Shown: positions 25,031 through 38,113 of the stretch, in pieces
Layout: each line of letters opens with the position of its first letter
Position numbering within the stretch: the stretch's first letter is position 1
Assembly: GCF_047496725.1 (NCBI RefSeq)
Contig: NC_132981.1
Location: 8,088,001-8,152,000, forward strand
Origin: Anoplolepis gracilipes
Taxonomy: Eukaryota; Arthropoda; Insecta; Hymenoptera; Formicidae
DNA length: 64,000 bases
Direction: 5' to 3'
The notes under the pieces: model-generated
Database searches by the model: none
The model's input: only the letters and a program-made list of their open reading frames with translations
Told to the model about the DNA's origin: nothing
Position numbers and translations under genes: made by a program

Positions 25031-27540
25031 TAATAATTAGAATCCACGTCTTCCGTGCTTTAGCACAGAAATAGCTTTGGTGACGAATGGAAGTCTTAAT
25101 TACTTAACCAAGTCAGATACGGAATAGGATTAGATTACATCGGGAGAGAATTAAGAGAAACGGGATTCGTTCAAGGCGTTCGTTGTTTCATCGACAGTTT
25201 TCACTTAACGATTAAACGATGCTAAAAAGGAATTTCCGAAGCGATTCGTAGTTTTTCAAAATTACCGGTCGCATTCGGCTGGGAAACGAGGACAGTTTTA
25301 TTCGTCTTTTGCCTTCGACTTAAAATAAACGGTTTTTTGCTTCGCTACAAAACATTATTCGTTCGTTCCAACTGTTTTTCATTTGTCTACCTACGTCGCT
25401 CTATTCTTATTCGTACATTCGCTGGACAAATTTTCCATTGTCTCACAGGATCGCAATGAAAATTTCATTCGTCGACAATTTTCATTAAATCTCACAGACA
25501 CCTCTCGACCGCGTCCAGCACAACTGTCTGTCCTCTTTGAGGATCAGCCAAATATTTTCGTCCCGCATTATCGAATCTCGAGATGTTCTGTCTGGCGTGC
25601 CAGGAATAATCTCAAGAGTTTATATATCTTTGGGAAAATTTTTAAGTTATAAATAAACTGCTTTATATTGCGACAAAAATTTAAGTATCAAATTTCTTAA
25701 GTTATTTATCATTTATTATTTTCAATCAATATATATCAATTGATTATTAATTTCTATATATTTGATTACTTTTACTATGACATATCTATATATTTTTCCT
25801 TCATGAAATAACATCTTACTATTGTTTTTACGTAATATGAACGTATAATAACTGTTATATAATAAACTTAAATTTAAAAACAAGTCGATATTTACGAAAG
25901 ATATGTAACTAATGTAATGTTAAATTTAAGTATAAATTCTATTATAATTATGCCTTCAATATAAAAGTTAAAACATTAATCTCTCCATTCACAGTTGAGA
26001 ATAATCGTCGACAGAGTAACTGTCGAGCAAAATGGTTCGTTGATAACCTTTCATTTTGAAAATTCCGTTGAACGATAATTTGATTTGAACTTTTTATCAG
26101 CTGCCAACTATAAACTGCTACTACTGCGCGCAATAAAAGCGTGAGAAATAGATCGTCTGAAAGGTTTATCGAAAGCGCTGAAATTCTTTCGCTTCGAATG
26201 AAATCTGACATTTTATGGAACGTAAAGAGCAAACGAACATTTATCAAATTTTAAGTAACTGTTATCGCAACATGAAACTAGGGCTAGGTAAACAAGAAAA
26301 CCTTGATATTGCATATTCACTAATCATGAACGACTGTACATAATTTATATCTTTGTGTTGGTCGGCGTTGCTATTTGTAATTGATATTAAATTGATATTA
26401 AAATTTATTCAACCGCACAATGTATAATTTGTAATTGTTTGTCACAGTGCAAGATAAAAAAATTGTCAAAACACTGTTAACTGACTTGAAACGAATTCGG
26501 CTATTTACTGCAGTGCTTGAAAAACTTAATTATTAATCATTAACAATTATTGATTATTAAATTTGATCAATGTATACCAATCTTTTCATATTAAATTCGC
26601 AATCATTACTAGTTTAATTAATTTTGTAATTTCAATATTAGTGTTTGTTTTTGAAATTTAAAATAACTTAAAAACACTTTTGATGTCAAATTTAAACACA
26701 GAAACAATGTCAATGTTTTTGAAATTAAAATTGAATAATGAACATAATTTAATTGATAAATAAAGTTTCCTTAATCAGGTAGATAACGTCATTCAATATG
26801 CAGTGCTTTGAAGAAGATGTTTTAAGTAAAAAGTATGTCACATTAATGTCAATTAATGATTGTCAGGGAAACTGTTTACGCTTACCATACAATAAAAATG
26901 AAACTAGAACTGTTAGCAGACTCGCTTCGAGATAATAAAAAATTATAATTTTATATAACATTTATAAAGAAACAAATATGTATTGAAAACATTTAGTTTA
27001 GTGTGATGTACATGTTATTGTTTGAGTAATTTTCAGTATAAACAGTTGCAATAAAAATGAAATTGTGAAGAAGACAAATCAATAAAAATTATCAATTTGT
27101 GAAACTTACAATAGAATGTGCGTAAAATAATTGAAGTATAATTTTAATGTAAATCTTATTTTAAAGTAATAGATTTAATAGATGTTTAGGTCTAAAAATG
27201 ATCATCCTAACTACTTTTTAATGCAACTCTGGTTTTTAGAAACGTAAAATAGCCTTTCAGATTGCGCGTTCTACTATGTTTCTTTTCTCTGCGTCATCTA
27301 CTTCTCTATCTACATTATGTTGTGTACCTTTATGTTCTCTATTTTCATTATTTTGCAGCATCAAGCATTTGACGACAAACAAATTTATTTTATACTTTCG
27401 TCCATTAACATTATTTCATAATTATACAAAATATTTCCTAATATTTTTTTAAAAATAATATTGATTGTAAAACACGATATATTTATTTATAAATGAACAG
27501 TTTTCATATGAAAGTCATCGTAAATTACTGGATTAAATTT
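25031..27540. other. Long AT-rich desert
   Basis: Moderately GC to about 25620, then strongly AT-rich with stops in all frames. Short strings such as CAATAAAAATGAAA recur (near 26890 and 27046) but look like low-complexity drift. Confidence 0.65.
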
Positions 27541-29930
27541 ATTGTGTTTGCTAGACGTTATTACGAACAACTGCGGGAAAGAACCGGTTCACTTCTGGCC
27601 CTCTTCGATCTAACGAATCTCATATTTCACTGTTAAGCACGGCACTTCGTGGCCAATTAACTTCGATACTGCAAGCAAAAAAATCAGATCACCGTAGTTG
27701 CGGCTCAAGTGAAAGATCGGCTACAACTCGTCGTTGCGTATCGCAAGAAAGAATGCGTTTCAAATATACGTTATGGACTCGAAGCGATATTTCGCGCTAA
27801 GTTACGACATAATTCATGTAACGTACTACATAATACTGATTAGACATACTTCCAAATTAATATCCATATACTGAGCAATTAGAAACTTAATTTGATTCGT
27901 ATTCTACTCATTATTTTATACTCTTGCTTTGCATAATGACATTTGTAAATAAATATCCCGTTGATGATATTAATTTCAATTAAAACTAATGATATTGAAT
28001 ATAATTTCCTACTTTCAAGCATATCCATGAGACAGGCACCTTTCACCGATATTGATCGGTGCAGCTTTAATAGATGATTAAGCGTTCTTGATACTCTAGA
28101 CACATGGAAGTTCAGCGCGAAACGCACACGAAATAGTTCAAAGGTCGTGAGAACATCGACCTTTAGCATTCCTGGTCGGCTTCACCATCACCGGAATCGA
28201 ACTCTGCTACCTCGAGCGAGGGTCAAAAGCGAAGGCGATGGAATGGAGAGCTAAGGAAATGTAATTAAATGTATACCTACTGTAGAGTCTAACGTGCTTT
28301 GATAAAATGTATATACCTTTTGTAGATGTGTGTATGTATATGTGTAAAGTGAGCGTTAATTTGACTAGAATGATTTACTCATTTTCAACAGATGTTCCGC
28401 GCGGCATTTCTCCGTTTTACGTAAAAAAAAGTTGCATAAACACCGATGAATACTGTTTACTTATGACTCTTCATTAGCATAAAGGAAAAAAAAGAATTTC
28501 AATAAAATCATGATTCTCTTAAGACTCGTCTTAATTAAAGTGCTCGTTTAATATCTCCGCTTCGAATCTTCTCTTAACTCTTGGAATCTTTTTAATTTTA
28601 TTCCTTTACGTTCTTGCAAATCTCACATCTTTTCTAATTATATTTCTAGTGACAGAGATATTTGAACACACGCAATTAAATTTACAGTTATTTCGCATTA
28701 CATGAATATGTGTTATATCGCAACAGGATATTTCAAATGTCAACGACCGAGGCCTGGTTGGTTAACTTATATATGTCAAAATTTATGGTAATAATAACGA
28801 TATTATAGATTAGTGTTAAATTACAAATCCTTTGCAATATTACGTGTGACCAATAGTCTTTTGGTAAGCTAGATCGATCCACTTTCAACGCATTAATATT
28901 GTCAACGTATCAATATTGTTAATTAATATCATGTCAACGTAATTTTATCGTTGACAAGCCGTGATAAACTGAGCATCGAGATTTGATCATATAAGTTGAT
29001 AAGATATATATTGCGAAATGCATTTTCGTGCAACTATTCTATCAGTATCGATGTTGCATTCTAACACGACATTATTTCAAATATTTTTGCAAATTATACT
29101 TGTAATTTTAAATATATATCTTATAGAATTTTATTAAATAATTGTCATAAAATTCTATATTCTTTTCTATAATAATATTAAATATTACACGTATTGCATT
29201 GAAAATAATGATTATTAACTACTTTTGTAAAAACTAATTATATTTTATATATTTTTTATTGTAAATCAAACTTCAATATATCTACAAAATCTTTATAATT
29301 TTTTTCAATTTGTGAAAAAATTAATGTAAAATTAATATTATTTACAAAAATTCTAGAAATTATCCGTATATTAAAATGTTAACTAGTTTATTCGCAAAAT
29401 TGGCTTGTATTATGCTTCAAATAGCGTCTGTTTGCAGTCTTCTTCCATGAATACCGAATGCAAATTGCATTTGGTCTCACGTCACAGCCAAACACATCCG
29501 AATTACTCTGCAAATCTTTGCACGTGCTCAGCAACGGAACTTCGGGCGACAACGACGTTCCGTTGGAGCGTGCATCGGAAGCCATAATCTCACTGTCGGT
29601 TGAAAGGATCGCTCTTTGTGCTCGGAAGTAAGACAATTCTATTCGTGTAATATATCCATGTCTGTAAAACGAATAAATCCAGAAGCTTGCTATTAATTTC
29701 ATCATAAAAATTAATTCTCCATTATTTATTTTCACAAACTAAAGGGAGCCTAGACATGGTTTATTTAAATTAATTTATTTATTCAGGTATCTAAAGTATA
29801 TCTTTTTTGCTAGGTTTTTTTAAACTTTTGAAACTTTTGACTCGAAATAAAACATTAATGTGAGCGACGAAACATAATCGCGGAAGATAGTTGAAAATCG
29901 CTATTTTACTGTGTTCTACGACTTGAAACT
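27541..29930. other. Mostly AT-rich non-coding with small GC patches
   Basis: Small patches at 27560-27800 and 28030-28260. The rest is AT-rich. A minus frame of 115 codons (29388-29735) has no recognisable domain and overlaps a 60-codon plus frame. Confidence 0.5.
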
Positions 29931-30145
29931 TTGTAGTTACCAGTTGGCATCCCGTGGGACAAGTCCGTGGCGTGTCCGCATCCACGTGGGGCTTGTGAAT
30001 ATTTTATACTCGTAATATCAACGCAGACCAGACGAAGGAAGGTCCTCTCTTCGATGGCAATATCGGTTATGCGAATGGAGAACGCCCCGCGAGGGAAGGG
30101 CGTCTTGGATGCAGAGGGTGGATGGGAAAGTCCGAGGGAGAAAAT
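29931..30145. other. GC-moderate lead-in to the GA/CT cluster
   Basis: Contains a CCACGTGG E-box palindrome near 29981. No gene supported. Confidence 0.4.
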
Positions 30146-30202
30146 CAGAGGGAGAGAGGGAGAAAGAGAGAGAAAAAGAGAGAGAGAGAGAGAGAGAAAG
30201 AG
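30146..30202. repeat. (GA)n-rich tract
   Basis: Imperfect GA array with GAAA and GGGA interruptions. It gives a Glu/Arg-rich artificial frame on the plus strand and a Ser/Leu-rich one on the minus. Confidence 0.95.
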
Positions 30203-30361
30203 CTAGAGTGCTACTCGCAATAAGGGTGAGAACGAGCATGTGTGCCGTCGCCATAAGTACCTGGAATATATATTGTCGCGATGTTACACTGCGAAACACC
30301 GGTAGCTCGCGCGGCAAACCGAGATAGACAGACGAGTAGACGATGGCTGGCGGAGTAAAGT

Positions 30362-30424
30362 GTGAGAGAAAGAGACAAAGAGAGATCTGGGGAGAGAAAG
30401 AGAGAGAGAGAGAGAAGAGAGATG
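30362..30424. repeat. (GA)n-rich tract
   Basis: Second GA array about 160 bp downstream of the first, with AAAG and TGGGG interruptions. Confidence 0.9.
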
Positions 30425-30577
30425 CACTTGCTCTCCAAGCAATTGCGCTCTACGTGCCGTCGCTGGAAATGAAAGAGGTACAACGGTGGGATGAGCATAC
30501 TCGATATTGTTTCTACTGCTTTTCTTCGTTTCCCTTTTTTTCCTATCTCTGTCCGCTACCTTGGCCTCTTTACGTTC

Positions 30578-30605
30578 ATCTCTCTTTCTCTCTCTCTCTT
30601 CTTTG
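30578..30605. repeat. (CT)n tract
   Basis: CT array inside a T/C-rich region (30505-30625). Its orientation is opposite to the GA arrays just upstream. Confidence 0.9.
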
Positions 30606-30624
30606 CCTTTCTTCTTTTCATTCG

Positions 30625-31650
30625 TTTTGCCTACGTTATCTAGGTGCGTTGTCCTCTCGTCGGTCGCTTATAAGGTGGCCCGCCACTTTATTACATCTGT
30701 GATCTTTTCCTTTATTACGTCCTGCACGCAGCGCCGAGACAGAACAGCAACTCTAGTCTTTATGGACGCAATTACGGCGCATCCGGAGAGTATGCGAGCG
30801 ACCGAACACAATCGACGAAGCCGGACGTGAAATGCTCTTCTCAATGGTACGCGCAATTCAAAAGCGACGGCAGTAAGTCTCGATCGATCGTCCGGAATTT
30901 CCGCGGGCGATTGCGGCTGAGGAAAAAAGAGGAAGAACGAGAGATGGTTTTTATACGAAAACCGCGAAAAATGTAAAATTGATTTAGATTCTCAATGCTT
31001 GCACGAGCTCGATCCCATGTTCTTTTGTCAGATGTGCGATAACGCGAATATACATACATGTGCTGAAAATGTGCATTTAGAGAAGATTAATATATGACTT
31101 CGAAAAATACCTTGCACTATAGGAAAAAGTCGAGAATTATTAAAATAGCTTACGCTCGTGCAACTAAAAGCCGCCGCCAATATTTTTGTTGAACTTGAAA
31201 ATTTTCCGATAGCAACCGCAGAAATGAAATGACCATATATGTACTACGCAAATAAAATTTTCCCCAACATGGAGTTGTTGAAATGGAATAAAATTGTACG
31301 CGTGTGTTCATGCGAATATAATGTATAAATCAACATACCTTGAATTTTTATTAATAATTTTTTTTTTTATAATAACAAATAAATTAGCATAAGCAATGCA
31401 TATAGATACAATTTTTAAGTAAAAAGTACAAGCTAAAAGTTTGCAACGATTTTGGTGCGAGCAAGAATATAAATTAAAACAAAGAAAAAAGAAAAATTTG
31501 TCATAAATAGATTAGCAGGAGTAATAATATCGGGAGACACAAAGATTACGACCCATACGCAATCAAGTTAGTCTCCTCCGTTGGCCACTTTCGCGTTGTT
31601 TGTTTTAACGTTAATTAGACGCAGCTTTCTTTCATTATAACTTTGGAACG
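30625..31650. other. Mixed non-coding
   Basis: CpG-bearing to about 31050, AT-rich to 31540, then moderate. No supported coding frame before 31651. Confidence 0.5.
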
Positions 31651-31850
31651 ATGTCGGAGAAGTACGCGAAATTCCTCAAATCGCCCTTTAATAACATTCC
31701 ACCCCTTTCTTACGACAATCATCCCCGGGAATCCGGGGAACCATTCTTCAAAGTTGTCTTTGAAGTTAACGTCCGCCAGGATAAAGGGGGAGATAGTGAT
31801 GGGTCCTTCCCCGGGAAGAGGGGCATCAAAGAGATCGCGATCGCTGACAG
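31651..31850 (+). CDS. Low-confidence open frame, possible upstream exon
   Basis: An ATG at 31651 opens MSEKYAKFLKSPFNNIPPLS and continues for 66 codons to a weak donor (ACAG, GTGCAC at 31851). Codon third positions look reasonable. Its phase (two bases left over) does not match the phase needed by the candidate exon at 31908, so the two cannot be joined directly. The minus strand is also open across the same bases, and no family is recognised. It may be a chance frame in GC-moderate DNA. Confidence 0.12.
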
Positions 31851-31907
31851 GTGCACGATAAATTGGCCCGCCACGATAATAAGAGGTGCCTCGTCCTGTG
31901 TGCCTAG

Positions 31908-32078
31908 GAGGCAAGCAAGCCGATACCAAGGATATCGGATACTTGTACGACGCCGATCCCATAAATTTCGCGAGAAACAACGTGCAATTTCGACACCTCA
32001 TAAATCCTGGCCGAACGGCCATCGTCGGTCTCTCGCAGCTTTTCGAGCCGCAGGATCGCCGCCAAATGTGTGCACGAG
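31908..32078 (+). CDS. Candidate symmetric phase 1-1 exon, 171 bp
   Basis: The segment follows a pyrimidine-rich acceptor (CCTCGTCCTGTGTGCCTAG) and ends at an excellent donor (GAG, GTGAGT at 32079). In the one frame considered it is open over the full 171 bp and needs one base from each neighbouring exon, so it is symmetric phase 1-1, as is common in extracellular modular proteins. The predicted peptide includes DIGYLYDADPINFARNNV and AIVGLSQLFEPQDRRQMC, which are not low complexity. Purine-first codons predominate. I do not recognise a domain. Against it: the other frames and the minus strand are also open here, and a CT microsatellite starts 37 bp after the exon. Confidence 0.22.
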
Positions 32079-32114
32079 GTGAGTGCAATGCGCGGTTGAA
32101 TTTCAGTTGACGTC

Positions 32115-32200
<86 letters not shown>

Positions 32201-32206
32201 TTCTCT
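32115..32206. repeat. Long (CT)n microsatellite, about 92 bp
   Basis: Near-perfect CT array with a few CTTT units. It creates a 251-codon minus-strand frame and a 129-codon plus frame that are artefacts. Confidence 0.97.
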
Positions 32207-33334
32207 GTCCGATGCGGCGCACGACTCGGTATTTCGTCCAACGCAGCAAACACGATGTCCGACGCGTGCCAATGAGAGTTGGTTCGTATATTTACAGGAC
32301 AAAGATTCGTTGTACACCGAAGAACTACAAATGGACGACGTGGAAAATTGCTTCTCCCGATTACTCTCACAGAAAGCTTTCGAAATTTCGTTTTGTAGCG
32401 CGCGCGCGCTGCAACGATATCAATTTATACACGTTGGTATTCGTTTACCGAAAATATTTTTCGGTTAGCTAATCCGAGTCTGATAGCAGCACAAGCAGAG
32501 ACAAGATATATATCTCTCTCAAATGAAAATGAACAAATAAAAATTGCTTACAATTTTCCGTCCGCTTCGATATCCTGGAATTTAATTTAATTCACGAATG
32601 ATTATGTGGTAATTGGTTAATGTCATTTGAAATGCTATTTGGCTTGCGTATCGGAAACGGTCATTTTATACGCTGGTGCAATAAATAAAGAACGTCAAAA
32701 TTTATTTGAAAAATTGAATTTTTAGTTAATTCTCCTTTTAGTGCTGACAAAAAAAAAAAAAAAAATTATTAATTTTATCGTGTTCAAAAAAATTTGTAAA
32801 ATTGGCCTTTCAAATTTAATATACTAAAGTAATATACTAGTAAAATACAATAAGTATAGCATAGTATAAAAGTTAGATATTAAGGTAAGATTGAAAATGC
32901 TCACATAATCTTAGTATATCTACTGCATTTATGTACTCTCACGCAAATAGAGTAAAAACTATTCAGAGACTCTATGACAGACAATTTCTGACGCGTAATG
33001 ACGAATGGAGGACAGCGTCATGTCGTGACGCTCTTTCGGTCGATTAAACATAGCGGACATAACTACTCGACGCGGCTGATATTTATACAGGGGAGTCGCG
33101 TTCCGCGACAAAATCGAAATGCGTTTCGCATAACGAACGGTACGTCGCGCCGGCGCGTGTTTGAGAGCGGCTGTCACGCGAGGTGACGATCCTTTCATCA
33201 CCAATGCCGTCGAGCGCGTGGCAGATTTTTAATTAAAAAACAAACTTTATCATTGGTGCATATCCCGTGATAGTCGCCGGTCTGGGCATAATTTACACGA
33301 CGAAATAGAGGAACCGCCGTGTTAACGACGTACA
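32207..33334. other. GC patch, AT-rich centre, GC patch
   Basis: 32207-32470 and 32960-33330 are CpG-containing. 32480-32950 is AT-rich with a 17-base poly-A at 32749-32765. No gene supported. Confidence 0.5.
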
Positions 33335-33382
<48 letters not shown>

Positions 33383-33390
33383 GCGACGGC
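33335..33390. repeat. (GCG)n/(GAC) trinucleotide repeat
   Basis: About 13 pure GCG units, then GACGACGGCGACGGC variants. On the minus strand it encodes an artificial proline run. GGC-type arrays can form quadruplex or hairpin structures. Confidence 0.95.
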
Positions 33391-33870
33391 AATGATGAAT
33401 CCTCTCATTCCCACGAAATTTTAATTAAAACTAATATTCACTAACGAATTTATCGGTCGATAGCCATTCGCTGTACCGAGTACTTTTATGGATGATCGGG
33501 TTCCATTTAGCGAATTGGATTGAGAATTTGCACGATTTTGCAGTGTCGACAAGGCATATCCATAAAGCGATAAATTATTAAAGAGAAATTATAAAGCGCT
33601 CGAAATTATTTATAATCAATGCTAACAATATCTTATTTTACTTGTGTTTTTTTTCGAGATTGCAAAATACGTCCACTCAAGTATAATATTGATAAATGAA
33701 TAAAATACGAATTTCAGAAAAAAACGAGTTAATTATACACGTCTTTTGATCAATATTTTCATAAATAATACCCTCTTTAATCTCAATTGCTTATCTTTTT
33801 TCATTTCCTTTATATTGTTCGTCATTATATTTTCAAGCTCACTTCTTACCAAGTTCAGGGTTAATCCATT
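33391..33870. other. AT-rich non-coding
   Basis: No feature recognised. Confidence 0.55.
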
Positions 33871-34720
33871 TATATCTTGCGAGGCGAGTACAATAGCGGT
33901 TAATTCGACGATCGTGTCCCCGCGCTTACATGCCGTTGTCGATATTCTTCACGAGTATTGTACGTAACAGCCAATGCGGCTGAGGGATGGTTTCACGTCG
34001 TCGTGTGGCGGCAGAACCCTCGATATTCCGTGAAACCCGTGCACCCCCGCGGTCAGAACGCACGCGCGCGCCCTCATTGTGAGAAAAACAATGCAATTGT
34101 TTCGAGCTAATGTGGACGGCGGCGGCTGTGTCCATTAGAAACACGCTGCCATGGGATCCGCTCTGGGGGATCCGCGGGACAGCCATGCCGTCCGCATATA
34201 CGTATACGTGGCCTCTTTTCCCTGTACATTTCGCGCCGCCATTAATCCATTCCCGATCCATTATACCAAAGGCCGAGACGCGCCGTGTGTACCTTAGAGA
34301 CGCGCTAATTTACTCGGCTGGGGTCCTCCCTCTCTATCCCGGCTTTGTATCGCACTTTCATCTTTCACCAGACCGACCGAACCGCGTAACGCGCTGGGGT
34401 AGTCGCGGCATTAATTATTTCTGTAATTAGTACCGCGTCCGTTCGCCACCCGGGGGGATAGGAGAAGTTGGCGCAGCCGGACGACGCGACGCCGGCGGTC
34501 CACTGCCGACGATCGCGGAATAAATATCGCGCCCGGCGTGATCGTGACGCTGATGAGTTCAGGGAGTCGCGCGCCATCAGGATGCAAATGCGATCGCCTT
34601 ATTTACAATTCATGCAGAAGGGCCGCGTTATTAAAAAATTACGACATCGCGGCAATGCGCGTATCGTGCATACGAGACGCAATTCTAAACGAGATAATTC
34701 ATCGAACTGAGTATGGGATT
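33871..34720. other. CpG-rich patch
   Basis: A dense CpG block with overlapping frames of 60-111 codons on both strands. The only notable motif group is at 34075-34102. No gene is supported. Confidence 0.4.
34075..34102. promoter_or_regulatory. Inverted SOX-type core pair next to a POU-like half site
   Basis: CATTGT (34075-34080) and ACAATG (34088-34093) are inverted copies of the SOX core. The second overlaps ATGCAAT, which resembles an octamer half site, and is followed by CAATTGTTT. This is a motif match only. Confidence 0.2.
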
Positions 34721-37603
34721 TTAAGTAGCTAAATTTTACTAATAAATTCGCTCTGTATATAAAACGCGCACTTCTACTTCCCATTACCTAGACTAGTATA
34801 ATCTCTTTCACTTAATATTTTTAAAAGAATTATGTAAACTGTATTCCTATTTTATTCTCCCTCTTTTCTCCAATTATCTCTTCCATAATTATTTTTTATT
34901 TTAAGCGCACAATTTTTTTTAAAAGACAAAAAAAAAAACTTGAATTGTGCAGATATAATTTATGACAAGTATAATTCTAAATTTATCTTCTTCAGCTTTG
35001 TGAGATTTAGTTTTGATTGCCGTTTCACTGATGGATCACCCTGCAATAATTTATGTCGCGATATGGCTTTATGCCTCTGTCTGGCGTCAACATATGCGTT
35101 CATCTACGAACCATTCTCTCGGTAGCTTGTAATCTTCGTGGTTTTAGCACATGAAATAATACATTACGACTCGCTTTGTACGTGCACTCGATCGATCCTA
35201 ACGGCAATAAATGATTAAAAATGGATTTGCAGAGCATATCTCTTCGTCCTTTTCTACTTTGTCGTGCTTAACCTTTTCACGCTACACTAAAGGGTTTATA
35301 GAATGAGTTTTATTGTATTTTTATAGCGATATAAAATAGAAATCTGATAATAAAATACTTTCAACTCATATTTCTTATCTCATAAAAGGCTTTTATGAAA
35401 ATTATCTTGTGTCATTATTGTTAATTGTACTTGCAATTATATGAACAGGCAAAGTGAATACATAAAATATATTCTCTTTCGTTTGTGTCAAAAGAATGTT
35501 CTTTTACAATTGTACGTTTTTCATTAGAGAGAAATTTATTTCTTTTGAAAAGTAATATAATAATTTATAGAGCGCACACACAGAAAACGTTCTTATATAA
35601 ATTTTGAAGATAGACTATTCTATACAAAAAATGTTATGCTTCACAATATAGACGATAAAAGCTCAAAAGATATTTGACGAATGATTGTCCTCGTCTTTCA
35701 TCGTCTTAGTTTATCATTGATCGGAAACTTTGGCTAAATATTTCGATCAACGTAGCAGGTCCCATGCGATATTGTGACATGCGTGTGCGTGCCACATATA
35801 CGCACGCACGCACGCACACGCTTACGCAAGAAAGCCAAACTGGAAGAACGGGATTGGTTCTTACGACCTTAGCGCGACCGAAACTCATTTCATTCAGCGA
35901 TTCGCTCGGGTTCGTTCCTCTCCGTCATGCTCGGCCAGACGTATGAGAAATGGGCCGCTATAGCCTGCAATTTTATACCTGGCATTTAATAAAAAGCAAG
36001 TGTGCAAGAAACGTATGAGAGCTGTAACGGCTGATTGTCGATCGTACTCCATCGTACATTCGAGATAATTTGAAAATTCTTAAATTACGTTTATCGTACT
36101 CTGTCCCCCTGGTATACGCGATAATCTCGTGGATGTAATAATTAAGGAATTATATCGAATCGTTTCGATCCAAATACGGTATTGTAATTCAACAAGCTCG
36201 ACTCTAATCATAGATAATGTTATATGATATAACTGACAAGAAAACCTTTTAAATTATTTAGTTTTCTTTTCATATACATTATGCATAAGAATTCTTTTTT
36301 ATGAAAGCATTAATGAATTTTAATTTTATAATTTTTATTACTTCTAATTTTAATATCTAGATTAAAGACTATATTTAATTTTTTATTACTAAAAATAGAG
36401 AAAAAAAATCATCAATGTAACAATAATTATTAGTAACTGACATAAAGGAATGAATAGCAACTATAAAGTATATATAAACAATGCATTAAAAATAGATGTG
36501 TATTGTAATATTACATATATATCTAAAATTGTTTATTTATATATTGATTTTGTAACTTGCGAGATAAACGTGTTGTTCATTATTCGTACAAGTCTGCGAT
36601 CGTGATGTGCATACAACGTCTTCAGTAAATATTGTGATAATTGAATGCGCTTCGTACGCATTGTTCCTCACAAACACATGTAAATGTTACTCAATACTTC
36701 AAGAACACTTTGCAATTCGCATAACGTAGAACAATGCTATTCACCTGTTGCACCGAAGATACGAGACATATTATGCAGTAAGAAAAAATGTGCAATATAT
36801 CACAAATTTCAAATTATATTTTTAATAAATATTTAAATATTTGTAAATTATTATTTTTAATACACATACACATATTATAAATGTTAAATAAAATACAATA
36901 TGTGTAATTACAAATGTTAAATAAAATTAAAAAGTAATTTACAAACATAACATTTAATAGAATAATAAATAATCAGTGGATTAATATTAATATACGTTAA
37001 AATTATAACGTCATTTTATTTTTACTGCAATTTAAAAAAATATAAATAATATGCCAACATTTACTTCTTATGCAAATGACGTTGATTGCTTTAATCGCAA
37101 CATATTAATAATACATTAAGCGCGCATTTATAATAAACTATCTTTAAAAAAACGTTCGGATTTCGTCGAAATCTCGCGTTTTATTCCGGACTTTCTTTTC
37201 ACACCCTCTCGCATCTTTCTCACGTTATCTCTAATTCTTAAAAAGACATCTCGAGCGAGCATGGCTTTCACAAACTCGATATACCGCGATAAAAACTAAA
37301 CCAAAATATACCGATATTTTTTCAGTTGTTTGGGTATCGCACATCACACTGAAAGTGTGAAATAACATGTTTATTTACATGTTTCACCTGTTATCGAATT
37401 TCTAATCGCGTACAAGTGATTTATATCTCAATTTCATACATTTTAATTACTCATACACGATTATAATGTATTCACATGTATACTTATACTACACATACTA
37501 TAATGATTTTGATTATTAAATATTTTTCTATCTTTATTCAAATACGCAAATTAAAATTATATTATTTTTCTGAAAAAAATGTTATATTAAAAGAAGATGT
37601 CTT
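34721..37603. other. Mostly AT-rich non-coding
   Basis: AT-rich, with modest GC at 34990-35270, 35690-36120 and 37150-37330. A short CGCA/CACG tandem tract lies at 35800-35820. No coding frame, structured RNA or mobile element recognised. Confidence 0.6.
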
Positions 37604-37612
37604 TGTGTGTGT

Positions 37613-37698
<86 letters not shown>

Positions 37699-37716
37699 GC
37701 GCGCGCGCGTGTGTGT
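37604..37716. repeat. (GT)n array running into (CG)n and (GT)n, 113 bp
   Basis: About 46 GT units with one TA variant, then CCGCGCGCGCG (37697-37709), then GTGTGTGT. Apart from one CC step the whole tract alternates purine and pyrimidine, the classic Z-DNA-prone pattern. Confidence 0.97.
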
Positions 37717-38113
37717 ACTATATATCGCGTATAAACAAAATAATGAATAAATTAGGTTTGACAAAATAATAGGATTAATTTGTATTAATATGCAAATATA
37801 ACTCGAACTTGCATTAGAACTAATATTATGTATTCTGCTATGTCAAATATCAGATAATATTTCATTTGCTTATTTCACAAGGATTTAATCAGATTTATTC
37901 GTGAGGATGATCAACTACATAATTGCGTAATTGGACATATAAAATTTATTTAAATTAACTAAGTCGAAAATATTTAACAAAAGTATTTAATACATCAAAT
38001 TTCTAATAATTTTCTTCTCTTAATCATGCATCATAGCACCAGCCGCAAACGTTATGGATTTCATGACATAGTTGGATGTTGGACGGCATTTAACAAAGGT
38101 TTTTTTTTCACAG
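37717..38113. other. AT-rich non-coding leading to a strong acceptor-like site
   Basis: An open plus frame begins at 38026. The block ends in eight T residues then CACAG (38101-38113), a good 3' splice-site match. Confidence 0.45.

Noticed and set aside
28165..28215. tRNA-like TTCGATTCC string on the minus strand
   Set aside because: The flanking bases do not pair as a T-arm, and no acceptor stem, anticodon arm or A/B box arrangement could be found.
31615..32370. 251-codon minus-strand frame, the longest in the window
   Set aside because: Its middle is a Glu/Arg run made by the 92-bp CT microsatellite. The flanks are not tied together by any family, and the plus strand is open as well.
37476..37769. 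97-codon frame of alternating Cys and Val
   Set aside because: Direct translation of the GT microsatellite.
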